From positions 1 to 62,476 of the forward strand of contig ONGP01000009.1 in NCBI GenBank assembly GCA_900317405.1: 62,476 nt of DNA, given 5' to 3'. The DNA comes from an uncultured Prevotella sp. (GTDB lineage Bacteria; Bacteroidota; Bacteroidia; Bacteroidales; Bacteroidaceae). The notes under the pieces were generated by a model. It searched no databases. It was given only the letters and a program-made list of their open reading frames with translations, and was not told the DNA's origin. Shown here piece after piece: positions 62,350-62,476 of the stretch; position 1 is the stretch's first letter; every line of letters starts with the position of its first letter. The translations under genes were made by a program, and so were the position numbers.

Positions 62350-62385
62350 AAATCCCCAACCAATCGGCCGGGGATTTATATTTAC
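62350..62385. terminator. bidirectional terminator between radical SAM and lpxA-like genes
   Basis: AAATCCCC (62350-62357) pairs with GGGGATTT (62370-62377) around a 12-nt loop. T-rich stretches lie on both sides (plus: ATATTTACTT; minus: GTATTTTTAA). Confidence 0.75.
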
Positions 62386-62476
62386 TTACACATGATGCCT
62401 CGTTTGCTGTTTTCGAGGAAGTGGATGATGTTTCTGATTTCAGGACTGTCAGGAACCTGGTCCTTAATCTGATTGA
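62382..62476 (-). CDS. lpxA: 3' end of an acyl-ACP:UDP-N-acetylglucosamine acyltransferase (partial)
   Basis: The frame ending in TAA at 62382-62384 reads QIKDQVPDSPEIRNIIHF then LENSKRGIMCK; the F-x3-S-x-RG-I ending is typical of LpxA C-terminal helices. The start lies beyond the right edge of the window. The assignment rests on about 30 residues only, so other hexapeptide-repeat acyltransferases remain possible. LpxA adds the first acyl chain in lipid A synthesis. Confidence 0.55.
   Translation of the reverse strand, partial: NQIKDQVPDSPEIRNIIHFLENSKRGIMCK

Overview
The window comes from a Bacteroidota chromosome, most probably a gut or rumen Prevotellaceae (Prevotella sensu lato). The signs are Bacteroidota promoters (TTTG, 19-21 bp, TAnnTTTG) before many genes, almost no Shine-Dalgarno sequences, a 290-residue Bacteroidota-type primary sigma factor, a type IX secretion protein (PorQ) with a matching type IX C-terminal signal on a giant surface protein, BACON, DUF2723, DUF4230 and DUF5686 proteins, and several secreted glycoside hydrolases. 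There are no insertion sequences, integrases, prophage genes or CRISPR arrays. Almost the whole window is coding.

Layout. 110-1983 (-): DUF4738-like lipoprotein and two DUF4230 proteins, one split by an in-frame 60-bp palindrome. 2067-3815 (+): TPR-type sensor kinase, overlapping tail to tail with rpoD (-). 4768-17588 (-): a secreted GH2 beta-galactosidase and a surface-protein group (PEGA outer-membrane protein, BACON lipoprotein, 1952-residue BspA/chitobiase-repeat protein with a type IX signal, LPP20-like secreted protein). 17846-25065 (-): LacI regulator, membrane propeller sensor whose kinase module has lost its histidine-bearing domain, GH31 enzyme with a PA14 insert. 25153-25281 (+): promoter plus terminator without an ORF, a small RNA candidate. 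25282-31000 (-): nucleotidyltransferase, ATP-grasp protein, CDP-alcohol phosphotransferase, HAD hydrolase, DUF5686 outer-membrane protein, which looks like a polar-lipid or small-molecule head-group pathway. 31110-33216 (-): GIN-domain lipoprotein and PAS sensor kinase.

33380-48610 (+): THUMP RNA methyltransferase, S9 peptidase, purD, two membrane proteins, DUF2723 GT-C-like protein, polysaccharide deacetylase, secreted GH3 and GH2 enzymes. 48588-54025 (-): tRNA-Ser(GGA), exbB, small membrane protein, two exbD, Lrp regulator; then polyprenyl synthetase, TatD hydrolase, TonB-like protein and a 46-residue lipoprotein. 54129-57270 (+): porQ, cmk, FadL-like porin. 57283-61477 (-): ftsX, DUF3098, uppP, truB, queA, folK. 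61567-62343 (+): radical SAM protein. The right edge cuts the 3' end of an lpxA-like gene (-).

The most unusual features are (1) the LacI / histidine-less propeller sensor / GH31 operon, with an operator-like palindrome over the lacI promoter; (2) three insert-like stretches of 7-bp-period repeats kept in frame inside glycoside hydrolase genes, with relatives lying on stop codons between genes; and (3) a Rickettsia-palindromic-element-like 60-bp palindrome in frame in a DUF4230 gene. Functional statements rest on motif recognition by eye; no database search was possible.
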